DNA of 64,000 bases from Umezawaea beigongshangensis (GCF_016464305.1 NZ_JAEIOJ010000013.1:73238-137237); one strand, 5' to 3'. Positions 1 through 9,467 are shown, counted from the stretch's first letter. Translations and numbers: made by a program. The notes: a model not told the origin generated them from the sequence alone.

Positions 1-1
1 C

Positions 2-394
2 GTCGTGGCCGAGCGCGGCGAGGAGGGCGTCGCGAAGGTCCGCGAGCTGACCGGCGGCGACGGCACCCACACCGTGCTGGAGGCGGTCGGGCACACGAGC
101 GCCTACGAGATGGCCGTCGGCGTGGCCCGGCCCGGCGGCGTCATCAGCCGCGTGGGCGTGCCGCAGTACGAGGAGGCGCCGATCGGCTTCGACAGCCTGT
201 TCGGCCACAACATCACCCTCACCGGCGGTCCCGCCCCGGTGCGCGCCTACGTCGAGGAGCTGCTGCCCGCCGTGCTGGACGGCACGGTCGACCCCGGCAG
301 GGTCTTCGACCTCACCGTCGACCTGGAGCAGACCCCCGACGGCTACCGCGCCATGGACCAGCGCGACGCGCTCAAGACCCTGATCCGGTTCTGA
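2..394 (+). CDS. Zinc-type alcohol dehydrogenase, C-terminal part (5' end outside window)
   Basis: The frame is open from the first bases to a TGA at 392-394, so only about the last 130 residues of a longer protein are visible. They match the end of the cofactor-binding half of medium-chain zinc alcohol dehydrogenases: a strand ending in VLEAVG, then ARPGGVISRVGVP (the usual loss-of-substrate loop and turn), and a C-terminal helix ending in DALKTLIRF. The catalytic and zinc ligands lie outside the window. Substrate cannot be read. Family assignment is fairly sure; exact subclass (Tdh-like or threonine-dehydrogenase-like) is not. Confidence 0.8.
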   Translation, partial: VVAERGEEGVAKVRELTGGDGTHTVLEAVGHTSAYEMAVGVARPGGVISRVGVPQYEEAPIGFDSLFGHNITLTGGPAPVRAYVEELLPAVLDGTVDPGRVFDLTVDLEQTPDGYRAMDQRDALKTLIRF

Positions 395-486
395 CCGCCG
401 GCGGTGCTGCGCGAGCCGGTCGGGAACCTCCACGACGAGCCGCGGAGAACGTCTCTGTCCCCGGTGGAGGCGGAGGCGGGCAGCAC

Positions 487-583
487 GCGGACGTCCCGCT
501 GGCCGACGCCCTCCGCCTCGACCAGTCGTCGCTGACCCGGCTCGTCGCGCGGCTCGAAGCGCGGCCTCGCGGAGCGGTGCGTC
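487..583 (+). pseudogene. Possible MarR-family HTH fragment with a frameshift
   Basis: The 392 bases between the flanking genes contain one protein-like stretch. From 487 the frame reads LADALRLDQSSLTRLVARLE, typical of the recognition-helix region of MarR regulators. After the GAA codon at 556 the family-like continuation RGLAER appears only in the +1 frame, starting at 560. No start codon, dimerisation helices or wing are found around it. This looks like a decayed remnant; the match is from memory of the family and is short. The rest of 395-786 shows nothing recognisable. Confidence 0.35.
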
Positions 584-786
584 TGCGCCGGGAGGTGCTC
601 CGGTGCCGCGGCCGCGTCCAGCACGGCGTCCACCTCGCCGCGCCTGCTCCGCGGTGAGCGCGGCGCGGGACGGTGCGAGCCGACCGCACACCACTGTGAA
701 GGTGTGAACGGCCCACCCGTGCAACGCCAGCACCTCCGCGCGCATTAACAGGGTGGGCCGACCAGTCGGAACGGCCACGACGAAGG

Positions 787-3700
787 GTGTGGACCTTGCG
801 CCGACTTCTAGGCACGGCGGCGGTCGCCGTGCTCGTCGCGACCGCCGCCGCGGCACCCGCCGCGGCGCGGGTGGCACCGGAGACACCGGTGCCGGTGGGG
901 GAGACGAGAACGGTCACGCTGATCACCGGTGACCGCGTGATCACGCAGGGCGGGCGGGTCGCCGGGGTGCGGATGGCGGAGGGACGCGAGCACCTCCGCG
1001 CCTGGCAGTACCGCGTCGAGGGCCGCGAGCACGTGGTCCCGCTGGACGCGTGGCCGATGCTGGCGCAGGACCGGCTCGACCCGCGCCTGTTCGACGTCAC
1101 CGGGCTGCTCGACCAGGACTACGACGACGCGCGCGAGCCCGTGGTCCCCACCCTGGTCACCGCCGAGGGCTTCAGCGCGCAGGCCGGGCCGCTCGGCCTC
1201 ACCCCGCACGACATCCCGAAGACCGAGGCCGCCGACGCCTGGCGCGACCTCGCCGCGCCCGGCGCGCGGCGCGCGTCGACCGGCAAGGTGTGGCTCAACG
1301 GCCGCGTCCGCCCGACGCTCGACCGCAGCGTGCCGCAGATCGGCGCGCCGCAGGCCTGGCGGGCCGGACTGCGCGGCGACGGCGTGAAGGTCGCCGTCCT
1401 GGACACCGGGTACGACGCCGGTCACCCGGCGCTGGCCGGCAAGGTGGTGGCGGAGGCGGACTTCACCGGTGAGAGCGCGGCCGGGGTCGACACCAGCGGC
1501 CACGGCACGCACGTCGCGAGCACCATCGCGGGCTCGGACGACCGGCACGCCGGTGTCGCGCCCGGCGCGAGGCTGATGGTGGGCAAGGTCCTGGGCGTCG
1601 ACGGCGGCCGGGAGGACCAGGTGCTCGCCGGTATGCGGTGGGCCGTCGACAACGGGGCCAGGGTCGTCAACATGAGCCTCGGCGGCGACGGTCCCGGCAA
1701 CGGCTGGGACCTGCTGTCGATGGCGGTGAACGACCTCTCCGAGAGCACCGGAGCCCTGTTCGTCGTCTCGGCGGGCAACGCGGGCGGTGCGAGCACCGTC
1801 AGCAGCCCCGGCGCCGCCGACCGCGCGCTCACCGTCGGCAGCGTCACGAAGGACGACCAGCTCAGCACGTTCTCCAGCCGGGGACCGCGGATCGGCGACC
1901 TCGCTCTGAAGCCGGAGATCGTGGCTCCCGGCAGCGACGTCGTCGCCGCGCGCGCCGCGGGCACGCTCGCCCCGTTCGCGGTCGACGAGCGGCACGCGCG
2001 CCTGTCCGGCACGTCGATGGCCGCGCCGCACGTCGCGGGCGCGGCGGCGCTGCTGGCGCAGCAGCACCCGGACTGGACCGGCGAGCAGATCAAGGGCGCG
2101 CTCGTCGGCAGCGCGCACCGGCTGGCCGGCGTGTCCACCCACGGGCAGGGCGCCGGGCGTCTCGACGTCGCCAGGGCCACCGCCCAGCGGGTGCGCGTCG
2201 AGGGCGTGGCCGGGTTCGGTCAGATCTGGGGCGACCAGCGGGTGGACCGCGTGCTCACCTACGTCAACGACGGTGAGCGGGACGTCACCCTGGAGCTGAC
2301 CGCCGAGGTGAACCAGCCGGACGTGGTGGTGCTCGACCGGAACGTCACCGTCCCCGCGCGGGGACGGGCCGAGGTCGTCGTCGGGGTGGACGGCGCGCCG
2401 CACACGCGCGGGGAGGTGACCGGCGCGGTCGTGGCCAGGGGAGGGGACACCGTCCTGACCGCACCCCTGACCGCGAGCCTGCTCGGCGAGCCCGGTTCCC
2501 TGGAGGTCGAGGTCACCGGCAGGGAGGGCGCGGCGCAGCGCACGCTGGTGGTCGTCACCGACGAGCGCACCGGCCGGTCCCGGAACCAGGTGCTCTGGGA
2601 CGGCGTGCCGGCCTACTTCGTCCTGCCCGCCGGGGACTACCGGTTCACCGGCATGAGCCTGGACGTCAAGGGGAACATGACGATGTTCGCGCGCCGGGTC
2701 GCCGTGAACGGCTCGGCGCGCGAGGTCGTCGACGCGACGCTCGGCGAACGGGTGATCGCCTCGATCGACGACCCGGACGCCCGCGCCGGCTCCGGCGGCA
2801 TCACCGCGCTGCGGTCCGACCCGGACGAGGGCGGCCCGATCGAGGCGACGCTGATCGGGGTGACCGGCACCGCGCACGAGGGCGCTCGCGTCCACACCGT
2901 CGGCAGCGAACCGGTGCGGGGCCTGGACCTGCTCCAGTTCGGCTACTTCACGGCGCCGCACCTGCTGGTGACCGCGACCGGCGACGGCGGCTTCGAACTC
3001 CGCAACGCGCACCCGGTGGGGACCACGCGCCCCGACGCCAGGACCACCGGCCGGATCGTGGACATCGGCACGGGCGAGCCGGAGACGATCGAGGAGGCCG
3101 GCGACCTGACCGGCGCGCTCGTGCTCCTCGCACCGCGCGACTGGGAGAACCAGCCGCCGGTGGACGGCGACCAGGTCGCGCGGGCCGTCGAGCTGGTGAG
3201 GGCCAAGGGGGCCAGGGCCGTCCTGTCCCACGTCCGCGCGAACGGCGAACCGGCGCTGCCCACCGCGGTCCTGATCGACCAGAGGGAGATCCGGGCCCTC
3301 CAGGCGCTGATGGCCCGCCGCACCGTCGAGGTCGAGCTGGTGACGCGGTCGGCGAGCCCGGACGCGTACTTCGTGGCCGACCGGGTCTCCGGACGGCTGC
3401 CCGCCGGGCACGAGTTCCGCCACGCCCGCGCCGGGCTGGGCCGGATCGACCGGCAGCTGGTGGACACCACGACGCCGGGGCAGTACCGCTACCACCACGG
3501 GTACTGGACCTTCGACGGCCTCACGGCGGGGGCCGAGGTGGAGACCACCTGGCCGCAGCGGCGCTCCGACCACGCCTCGCCGGGCACGGCCATCAGCACG
3601 GACGCGGCGGCGGGCTTCACCGAGTTCGCCGAATTCGGGTGGGAGACCACGATCCCGGTCGAGCCGAAGCCCGGCGAACGGCTGACCTCGCGGGTCTTCG

Positions 3701-4380
3701 GCGCGCCGTTCGGGCCGGAGCTGACCACCCCGCCGGTGAGCGCGCAGGACGGGCAGCCCCTGCCGTCGGCCTACCGCCAGCACGACGTCGTCACGTTCGC
3801 GGTGCCGATGTTCGCCGACAGCGACCCCGGCAACCGCGCGCGGTTCGACACGACGAACCTGGGCACCACGACCCTGTACCGGGGTGACCGGGTGGTGGCG
3901 CGCAGCGACGTGCCGGGCACCGGCACGTTCGTCGCCTCGCCCGGCACCCACCGGCTCGTGGTGGAGGCCACCCGCCCGGCTTCGGGGACCTCGGTCCCGG
4001 CACTGTCCACCCGCACCGGCGCGGAGTGGACCTTCCAGGTCGGCCGGGGCGACGACACCCGCCGTGCGCTGCCGCTGCTGGACGTCCGCTTCGCCCTGCC
4101 GCTCGACGACCGCAACCGCGCCGAGGCGGGGAAGGCGCTCACCGGCTCGGTGACCGCGGCGCACCAGCCGGGGGCGAAGACCTCGCGCGCGACGGTGCGC
4201 GCGGTCGAGGTGTCCTTCGACGACGGCCGCACGTGGCAGCGCGCCGCCGTCTCCGGTGACCGGGTGACGGTCCCGGCCGGGGGCGTCGCGGGCGGGTTCG
4301 CCTCGCTCCGCGCCACCGCGACCGACACGGCGGGCAACGCGGTGACCGAGACGGTGGTCAGGGCGTACGCCTTGAGGTGA
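787..4380 (+). CDS. Secreted S8 subtilisin-like serine protease, large actinobacterial type
   Basis: 1197 residues. An N-terminal signal peptide (two Arg, then an Ala/Val-rich core to about residue 27) directs export. A short propeptide-like region precedes the S8 catalytic domain (about 190-465), where the full triad is visible: Asp206 in VAVLDTGYD, His239 in GHGTHVAS and Ser410 in GTSMAAPH, with oxyanion Asn331 in SAGNAGG. The remaining 730 residues form beta-rich domains, including a PA-like insert near 760-870, as in the long Streptomyces subtilases. It probably degrades extracellular protein. The GTG at 787 abuts the GAAGG at 782-786, so a TTG at 796 is an alternative start. A strong hairpin follows the stop. 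Confidence 0.9.
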   Translation: MWTLRRLLGTAAVAVLVATAAAAPAAARVAPETPVPVGETRTVTLITGDRVITQGGRVAGVRMAEGREHLRAWQYRVEGREHVVPLDAWPMLAQDRLDPRLFDVTGLLDQDYDDAREPVVPTLVTAEGFSAQAGPLGLTPHDIPKTEAADAWRDLAAPGARRASTGKVWLNGRVRPTLDRSVPQIGAPQAWRAGLRGDGVKVAVLDTGYDAGHPALAGKVVAEADFTGESAAGVDTSGHGTHVASTIAGSDDRHAGVAPGARLMVGKVLGVDGGREDQVLAGMRWAVDNGARVVNMSLGGDGPGNGWDLLSMAVNDLSESTGALFVVSAGNAGGASTVSSPGAADRALTVGSVTKDDQLSTFSSRGPRIGDLALKPEIVAPGSDVVAARAAGTLAPFAVDERHARLSGTSMAAPHVAGAAALLAQQHPDWTGEQIKGALVGSAHRLAGVSTHGQGAGRLDVARATAQRVRVEGVAGFGQIWGDQRVDRVLTYVNDGERDVTLELTAEVNQPDVVVLDRNVTVPARGRAEVVVGVDGAPHTRGEVTGAVVARGGDTVLTAPLTASLLGEPGSLEVEVTGREGAAQRTLVVVTDERTGRSRNQVLWDGVPAYFVLPAGDYRFTGMSLDVKGNMTMFARRVAVNGSAREVVDATLGERVIASIDDPDARAGSGGITALRSDPDEGGPIEATLIGVTGTAHEGARVHTVGSEPVRGLDLLQFGYFTAPHLLVTATGDGGFELRNAHPVGTTRPDARTTGRIVDIGTGEPETIEEAGDLTGALVLLAPRDWENQPPVDGDQVARAVELVRAKGARAVLSHVRANGEPALPTAVLIDQREIRALQALMARRTVEVELVTRSASPDAYFVADRVSGRLPAGHEFRHARAGLGRIDRQLVDTTTPGQYRYHHGYWTFDGLTAGAEVETTWPQRRSDHASPGTAISTDAAAGFTEFAEFGWETTIPVEPKPGERLTSRVFGAPFGPELTTPPVSAQDGQPLPSAYRQHDVVTFAVPMFADSDPGNRARFDTTNLGTTTLYRGDRVVARSDVPGTGTFVASPGTHRLVVEATRPASGTSVPALSTRTGAEWTFQVGRGDDTRRALPLLDVRFALPLDDRNRAEAGKALTGSVTAAHQPGAKTSRATVRAVEVSFDDGRTWQRAAVSGDRVTVPAGGVAGGFASLRATATDTAGNAVTETVVRAYALR

Positions 4381-4400
4381 CGGTCACGTCCAGTCACGTC

Positions 4401-4438
4401 CGGCGAAGCCCGCTGACCCCGGTCAGCGGGCTTCGCCG
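4401..4438 (+). terminator. Rho-independent-type hairpin after the subtilase
   Basis: Perfect 18-base inverted repeat: 4401-4418 pairs with 4421-4438 around two bases (in practice a 17-bp stem with a 4-base loop). It begins 20 bases after the protease stop. There is no U tract, as is common for actinobacterial terminators. It separates the protease from the next gene. Confidence 0.85.
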
Positions 4439-4528
4439 CGTCGCGGGGGAGACGGCGGTGGACGTGACGAACGCCGCACGTGGGCCGACACCGGAATGGT
4501 TGCCTTCGCTAAAGGACTTGGAAGGGGC

Positions 4529-5611
4529 ATGGATCTGTTCTCCCCCGTGACACTCGGTGACCTGCACCTCGCCAACCGCGTCGTGATGGCCCCGCTGACG
4601 CGCATGCGCGCCGGTGCCTCCGGCATCCCGAACGACCTGCTCGTCGAGCACTACGCACAGCGCGCGAGCCTCGGCCTCATCATCACCGAGGGCACCTACC
4701 CCCGTTACGAGTCGCAGGCCTTCGTCGGCCAGCCCGGCATCGTCACCGACGAGCAGGTGGCCGGTTGGCGACGGGTCGCCGAGGCGGTGCACGCCCGCGG
4801 CGGGAAGATCGTCGTGCAGGTCATGCACGGCGGCAGGGTCACCCACCCCGACGTCAACGGCGGCCGTCGCGTCGAGGCGCCCAGCGCCATCGCGATCGAG
4901 GGCGAGGGCCACACGGAGCAGGGCAAGCAGGCCTACCCCGTGCCGCACGCGCTGACCGTCGAGGAGGCCCGCGAGGTCCGGGACGACTTCGTCGCCGCCG
5001 CCCGCCGCGCCGTCGAGGCCGGTCTGGACGGCGTGGAGCTGCACGGCGCCAACGGCTACCTGCTGCACGAGTTCCTCTCCCCGGCCTCCAACCAGCGCGA
5101 CGACGTCTACGGCGGTACCCCGGAGAACCGGGCTCGCTTCGTGGTCGAGGTGGTCACCGCGGTCGTCGAGGCGATCGGCGCGGGCCGGGTCGGCCTGCGC
5201 ATCTCCCCCGAGCACAACATCCAGGACGCCCTGGAGACCGACCGCGACGACGTCCTGGCCACCTACGGCTCGCTGCTCGACCAGTTGCGCCCGCTGGGCC
5301 TGGCCTACCTGTCGGTGCTGCACGCCGACCCCGCCGGTGACCTGGTGCAGGAGCTGCGCCGCCGCTTCGGCGGTCCGCTGATGGCCAACAGCGGCTTCGG
5401 CTCGGTGACCACCAGGGACGAGGCGGTGCGCCTCGTCGAGGCCGCGCACGCCGAGGCCGTCGTCGTCGGCCGGGCCGTGATCGCCAACCCCGACCTGGTC
5501 GAGCGCTGGCAGGGCGAGCACCCGGAGAACGAGCCGAACGGCGCGCTGTTCTACGCCTCCGGCCCCGAGGGCTACACCGACTACCCGTTCCTCCAGCTCA
5601 GCCGCGGCTGA
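4529..5611 (+). CDS. Old yellow enzyme family alkene reductase (NemA-like)
   Basis: FMN-dependent ene-reductase of the N-ethylmaleimide reductase/12-oxophytodienoate reductase type, which reduces activated C=C bonds with NAD(P)H in the cytosol. 360 residues, the usual length. The N-terminus MDLFSPVTLGDLHLANRVVM and the APLTRMRA loop are typical; the substrate-binding pair His172/Asn175 with the proton donor Tyr177 lies in LHGANGYLLHEFLSP, followed by NQRDDVYGG. The ATG at 4529 is chosen over an upstream in-frame start because GAAGGGG precedes it at 4521. Bounded on both sides by hairpins, so it is probably monocistronic. Confidence 0.92.
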   Translation: MDLFSPVTLGDLHLANRVVMAPLTRMRAGASGIPNDLLVEHYAQRASLGLIITEGTYPRYESQAFVGQPGIVTDEQVAGWRRVAEAVHARGGKIVVQVMHGGRVTHPDVNGGRRVEAPSAIAIEGEGHTEQGKQAYPVPHALTVEEAREVRDDFVAAARRAVEAGLDGVELHGANGYLLHEFLSPASNQRDDVYGGTPENRARFVVEVVTAVVEAIGAGRVGLRISPEHNIQDALETDRDDVLATYGSLLDQLRPLGLAYLSVLHADPAGDLVQELRRRFGGPLMANSGFGSVTTRDEAVRLVEAAHAEAVVVGRAVIANPDLVERWQGEHPENEPNGALFYASGPEGYTDYPFLQLSRG

Positions 5612-5623
5612 CCCGCTGCCGGC

Positions 5624-5657
5624 GGAACCCGGCGACCCCCTCGGGCCGCCGGGTTCC
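5624..5657. terminator. Bidirectional hairpin between convergent genes
   Basis: An 11-bp perfect stem, 5624-5634 with 5647-5657, and a 12-base loop. It lies 12 bases after the ene-reductase stop and just before the stop of the opposing short-chain dehydrogenase, so it can serve both transcripts. Confidence 0.7.
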
Positions 5658-5690
5658 GTCGCGCCGGGACCGCGCCACGGCCCCCGCGCG

Positions 5691-6422
5691 TCACCAGGGC
5701 ACCGGCCCGGCGTCCTCGAAGAACCCGCCGGTCGGGCCGTCGTCGGGCAGCGTCGCGAGCGTCAGGGCGATCGCCGCGCCCTGCTCGGGGGTGCGCACCC
5801 CGCGGAAGCCGTTGAGGTCGGTCGCGACGAAACCGGGGCAGCCGGCGTTGATCAGGACGTTCGTGTCGCGCAGTTCCCTGGCGTACTGCACGGTGACGGC
5901 GTTCAGGAACGTCTTCGACGGCGCGTAGGCGACGGCGACCGGACCGGTGGTGAGCGCGTTGGCGGCTCCGGACTGCCGGGTGAGGGAGCCCGTGCTGCTG
6001 GACATGTTCACGATCCGCGGCGAGGCGGAGCGGCGCAGCAGCGGCAGCATCGCGTTGGTGACGCGGACGACGCCGATCACGTTGGTCTCCACGACCGTCC
6101 GGATGATCGCCGGGTCGACCGCGGTGGGCTCCTGCGGTCCGCCACCGGTGACACCGGCGTTGTTGACCAGCACGTCGAGCCGACCGGCCCGCTCCTCGAC
6201 CAGCCGCGCGGCGGCGGTCGTGCTCGCGTCGTCCGTCACGTCCAGCGGCACGCCGAACGCGTCCACCCCGGCCGCGCGCAGCTTCTCCACCGCCGTCTCC
6301 CGGCGCCGGTCGTCGCGGGCGCCGACGCCGACGCTGAAACCGAGAGCCCCCAGGCCCGCCGCGATCTCGTAGCCGATTCCCTTGTTCGCCCCGGTGACCA
6401 GGGCGATCCTTCGTCCGCTCAT
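5691..6422 (-). CDS. Short-chain dehydrogenase/reductase
   Basis: 243-residue classical SDR oxidoreductase. The nucleotide-binding motif is TGANKGIG (residues 10-17), NNAG at 87-90, the catalytic Ser near 142, and Tyr166/Lys170 in AYAPSKTF. The order and spacing fit plant-type carbonyl reductase-like SDRs. The substrate is unknown. The open frame continues upstream of the chosen ATG at 6422, but MSGRRIALVTGANKGIG is the natural N-terminus. It is divergent from a LysR regulator with a T-N11-A site between them, so control by that regulator is likely. Confidence 0.9.
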   Translation of the reverse strand: MSGRRIALVTGANKGIGYEIAAGLGALGFSVGVGARDDRRRETAVEKLRAAGVDAFGVPLDVTDDASTTAAARLVEERAGRLDVLVNNAGVTGGGPQEPTAVDPAIIRTVVETNVIGVVRVTNAMLPLLRRSASPRIVNMSSSTGSLTRQSGAANALTTGPVAVAYAPSKTFLNAVTVQYARELRDTNVLINAGCPGFVATDLNGFRGVRTPEQGAAIALTLATLPDDGPTGGFFEDAGPVPW

Positions 6423-6480
6423 GGGACTCACACTGCCCCGGACCCCGGTGAGGGAGCCAACACCGATCAGGTGGGCGTCG

Positions 6481-6495
6481 ATACCGCACGGGTAT
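6481..6495. promoter_or_regulatory. LysR-type operator (T-N11-A box)
   Basis: ATACC-N5-GGTAT is a perfect 15-base inverted repeat containing T-N11-A (6482 to 6494), the classic LysR recognition form. It sits 21 bases before the LysR start and 59 bases before the SDR start, in the divergent promoter region. Confidence 0.7.
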
Positions 6496-6515
6496 GGATC
6501 GCGTACCGTGCACGT

Positions 6516-7364
6516 GTGGAGACCAGGGAACTGCGGTACTTCGTCGCCGTCGCGGAGGAGCTGCACTTCGGACGCGCCGCGCAGCGCCTCGGGATCGCGC
6601 AGCCGCCCCTGTCGCGGGCGATCCAGCAGCTCGAACGCAGGCTCGGAGCGACCCTGCTGGACCGCACGAGCCGGGCCGTCGCGCTGACCGAGGCCGGTTC
6701 GGTGCTGCTGACCGAGGGCCGGGCGGCTCTCGACGCGGTCGACGCCGCCGACCGCAGGACCCGCCGCGCCGCCCTCGCCGCGACCGGGCGTCCCGGCCTG
6801 GTCCTGGCCACCAAGGCCGGAGCCACCAGCGAACTGCTGGCGAAGCTGCTCGACGCCTACGCCGCCGAACCCGGCGCCACCCCGGTGGACGTCGTCCTGT
6901 GCGGCCCGGCCGAGCAGGAGGGGCTCCTGCGCGACGGCAGGGCCGACGTGGCGCTGCTGCACCGGCCCTTCGACTCCACGGTCGGGTTCGACGTGGAGGA
7001 GCTCAGCACGGAGGGCCAGGTGGTGATCCTGCCCGCCGGTCACCCGCTCACCGTCCGCCCCCACCTGCACCTGGCCGACGTCACCGCGCTGCCCGGCCTG
7101 CCCCTGCCGCGCTGGCCCCACCTCGACGGCACCTACCCGCCCGGCCCCGGTCCGGAGGTCCGCGACCACACGCAGCTGTTGCAGCTGGTCGCCCTCGGCC
7201 GTGCTTGCACGATCGTGCCGGAGTCGTCCCGCTCCCAGCTGACGGGCGACCTCGTCGCCGTGCCGGTGCTGGACGCGCCGCCGGTCACCACCGTGATCGC
7301 CTGGCCTCCGCACAGCCGGTCCAGGGCCGTCGCCGACCTCGTCCGGGTCGCGGCCCGTCTCTGA
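6516..7364 (+). CDS. LysR-family transcriptional regulator
   Basis: 282 residues. The winged-HTH occupies about residues 3-60 (RELRYFVAVAEELHFGRAAQ, then PPLSRAIQQLE), followed by a linker helix and a type 2 periplasmic-binding effector domain to the C-terminus. The GTG at 6516 is chosen because the HTH starts immediately after it; upstream frame codons do not match the family. It probably regulates the divergent SDR gene and itself through the 6481-6495 site. The effector ligand cannot be inferred. Confidence 0.9.
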   Translation: METRELRYFVAVAEELHFGRAAQRLGIAQPPLSRAIQQLERRLGATLLDRTSRAVALTEAGSVLLTEGRAALDAVDAADRRTRRAALAATGRPGLVLATKAGATSELLAKLLDAYAAEPGATPVDVVLCGPAEQEGLLRDGRADVALLHRPFDSTVGFDVEELSTEGQVVILPAGHPLTVRPHLHLADVTALPGLPLPRWPHLDGTYPPGPGPEVRDHTQLLQLVALGRACTIVPESSRSQLTGDLVAVPVLDAPPVTTVIAWPPHSRSRAVADLVRVAARL

Positions 7365-7508
7365 GCACCCCGCGGGACGCGCCGACGGCTGGCCGGTCCC
7401 GCCCCGCCCGACCACGGCCGTCGCCACCGTTCCGCGCGGGGAGGACATCGGGGGCGCGGTGTCGGTGACCGGGCCGCGTGCGGCGCCCCGCTCCGCACCG
7501 GGGCGGGG

Positions 7509-8525
7509 TCAGAGGGTGACGACCGCCCGGTAGCGCGCTCGGCCGTCGCGCACGACGTCGACCGCGGCGTTGATCTCCGACACCGGGAAGGTCTCCACCA
7601 GGGGGCCGATGCCGTGGCGAGCGGCGAAGTCGAGCATCAGCCGGGTCTCGCTCGGGGACGCGGGCACTCCGCCGGAGATCTTCTTCTCGGCGGGCAGCAG
7701 GTGCATCGGGTCCACGGAGATCGCCTCCGGGGGCAGCCCGACGACGCTGAGCGTGCCCTGCGGGACCAGCAGGTCGAGGTAGTCGTTCCACGGCAGGCCG
7801 GCCGAGACGGTGGACAGGACGACGTCGAAGGACCCCGCCGCGGCTGCGAGGGCGCCCTCCTCGCGCGCGGCGACGAACGAGGTGGCGCCGAAGCGGCGCG
7901 CGTCGTCCTCCTTGGCCCGCGAGGTGGAGATCGCGGTGACGTCGCAACCCCACTTCGCGAGGAACTGAAGCGCCAGGTGCCCGAGCCCGCCGATGCCGAC
8001 GACGGCCACCCGGTCGACGGGGCGGACGCCGTGCCTGATCAGCGGGGCGAACACGGTGACCCCGGCGCACATCATCGGCGCGGCCTGCTCGGAGGGGATC
8101 GCGTCCGGGATCGGGTAGGCCGTGCGCCAGTCCGAGGCGCGCAGCAGTTCGGTGAAGGCGCCCCCGTCGCCGCGCATCACGGTGTCGTCGCGCGCGGGGC
8201 AGAGGTTGTGGCGCCCGCTGAGGCACAGGGAGCAGCGGAAGCAGGCCCCGGCGATGGCGCCGACGCCCACCCTGGTGCCGATCGGCAGGAGGTCGGTGTC
8301 CACGGCGGCGCCGACGGCTTCGACCAGACCGACGGCCTCGTGCCCGGCGACGCGGGGGAAGCCGCCGATGCGGTACTCGTCGTCGATCATCCCGACGTCG
8401 CTGTGGCAGACCCCGACGTGCGTCACGCGGACGTCGACCTCCAGCGGGCCGAGGGGGCCGGTCTCGCGGTCGTACGGCTCCAGGCGGGAGCTGGCGGAGC
8501 GAGCGGCGTAGGAGGTGGTGAGCAC
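7509..8525 (-). CDS. Zinc-dependent NAD(P) alcohol dehydrogenase
   Basis: 338 residues of the medium-chain dehydrogenase family. Catalytic zinc ligands Cys40 and His62-Glu63 are present, the structural zinc site is Cys95/98/101/109, and the Rossmann motif is GIGGLGHLAL. Family members oxidise alcohols or reduce aldehydes in the cytosol. The GTG at 8525 has a clear GAAGGGGA ribosome site. It is divergent from a TetR regulator with a palindrome in the shared 154-base promoter region, so TetR repression is the likely control. Confidence 0.9.
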   Translation of the reverse strand: MLTTSYAARSASSRLEPYDRETGPLGPLEVDVRVTHVGVCHSDVGMIDDEYRIGGFPRVAGHEAVGLVEAVGAAVDTDLLPIGTRVGVGAIAGACFRCSLCLSGRHNLCPARDDTVMRGDGGAFTELLRASDWRTAYPIPDAIPSEQAAPMMCAGVTVFAPLIRHGVRPVDRVAVVGIGGLGHLALQFLAKWGCDVTAISTSRAKEDDARRFGATSFVAAREEGALAAAAGSFDVVLSTVSAGLPWNDYLDLLVPQGTLSVVGLPPEAISVDPMHLLPAEKKISGGVPASPSETRLMLDFAARHGIGPLVETFPVSEINAAVDVVRDGRARYRAVVTL

Positions 8526-8578
8526 GGTGTCCCCTTCGGTCGAGGGTGTGGCGTCGCGGTGGTCGAGCTCAGCGTAGT

Positions 8579-8597
8579 GTACGAAACGGTTCCGTAC
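8579..8597. promoter_or_regulatory. Likely TetR operator
   Basis: GTACGAAAC-G-GTTCCGTAC is a 19-base palindrome with 8 of 9 paired positions. It lies midway between the divergent alcohol dehydrogenase and TetR starts and is AT-richer than its surroundings. Confidence 0.65.
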
Positions 8598-8679
8598 TGT
8601 TTGAAGTTCTGAACTGCGGAAATCGTGTCTGAAAAGGATCAACGAGGTGCGGGTGGGGTGCGAACCCTATGCTCGTGCG

Positions 8680-9255
8680 ATGAGTGCCCGCCGCCCGCTG
8701 GACCCGACTCGCGACGCCCGGATCCTCGACGCGGTGCTGGAACTCGTCGCCGAGGCGGGGTACGTGTCGATGACGATCGACGCCGTGGCCGCCAGGGCCG
8801 GGACCTCGAAGGCCACCATCTACCGGCGGTGGCGCAACAAGCGCGAGATCGCGCTCGCCGCCATGGGGCGCTACCGGGGGACGTGGACCTCGTGGTCCGT
8901 CGACACCGGGACGCTGCGGAGCGACCTGCTCGCTCACGCCCACCGCTTCGCCGAGATCCTCGACGGGTTCGACGGCAGGCTCGCGGTCGGCCTGGTGCAG
9001 GCCCGCGCCTCGGACCCGGAGCTGATCGACGAACTGGAGACGCGGTTCTCCAGCGGCGCGCGGCTCCCGGCCGAGGTGGTCGAACGGGCCGTGCGGCGCG
9101 GTGAGCTGACGGGCCCCGCCGACCACCGCCTCTTCGAGGAGGTCGTCGCGTCGGTGATGTTCATGCGCTGGCTGTGGCGGCTGCCGCTGGACGACGCCTT
9201 CCTGGAGCACGTGGTCGACCGCCTGGCCCTGCCCGTCCTGCGCTCCACGTCCTAA
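8680..9255 (+). CDS. TetR-family transcriptional regulator
   Basis: 191 residues. The N-terminal HTH (about residues 10-55) is clear: ILDAVLELVAEAGYVSMTID, then AVAARAGTSKATIYRRW and the NKREIALAAM helix. The C-terminal all-helical ligand domain belongs to the TetR_C group with a VFMRW-like last helices region. The ATG at 8680 fits the family; an upstream in-frame GTG at 8647 would add 11 residues. It likely represses the divergent alcohol dehydrogenase through the 8579-8597 palindrome. Confidence 0.9.
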   Translation: MSARRPLDPTRDARILDAVLELVAEAGYVSMTIDAVAARAGTSKATIYRRWRNKREIALAAMGRYRGTWTSWSVDTGTLRSDLLAHAHRFAEILDGFDGRLAVGLVQARASDPELIDELETRFSSGARLPAEVVERAVRRGELTGPADHRLFEEVVASVMFMRWLWRLPLDDAFLEHVVDRLALPVLRSTS

Positions 9256-9467
9256 CCGGGACGGGAGGCCCGTCCGCGCACGTCCCGTCCGGGGTGACCG
9301 GGGTCACTTTGACCGCGGATCGGATCGTCGGGATGCTGGGAGCAGAGGGGAGTACCCGCTCCGCTCGTGATCGTCACTACGGCCGCTCCGCGGCGGCCCG
9401 GTCACGACGCCACCGCTGTCGGTGGTCGGGGAGACCTCTGGTTCGCACGAGAGCCGGAGGAACCGCC

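Noticed and set aside
808..4164. A 1,100-codon open frame antisense to the subtilase
   Set aside because: Low-complexity translation opposite a gene with an intact catalytic triad.
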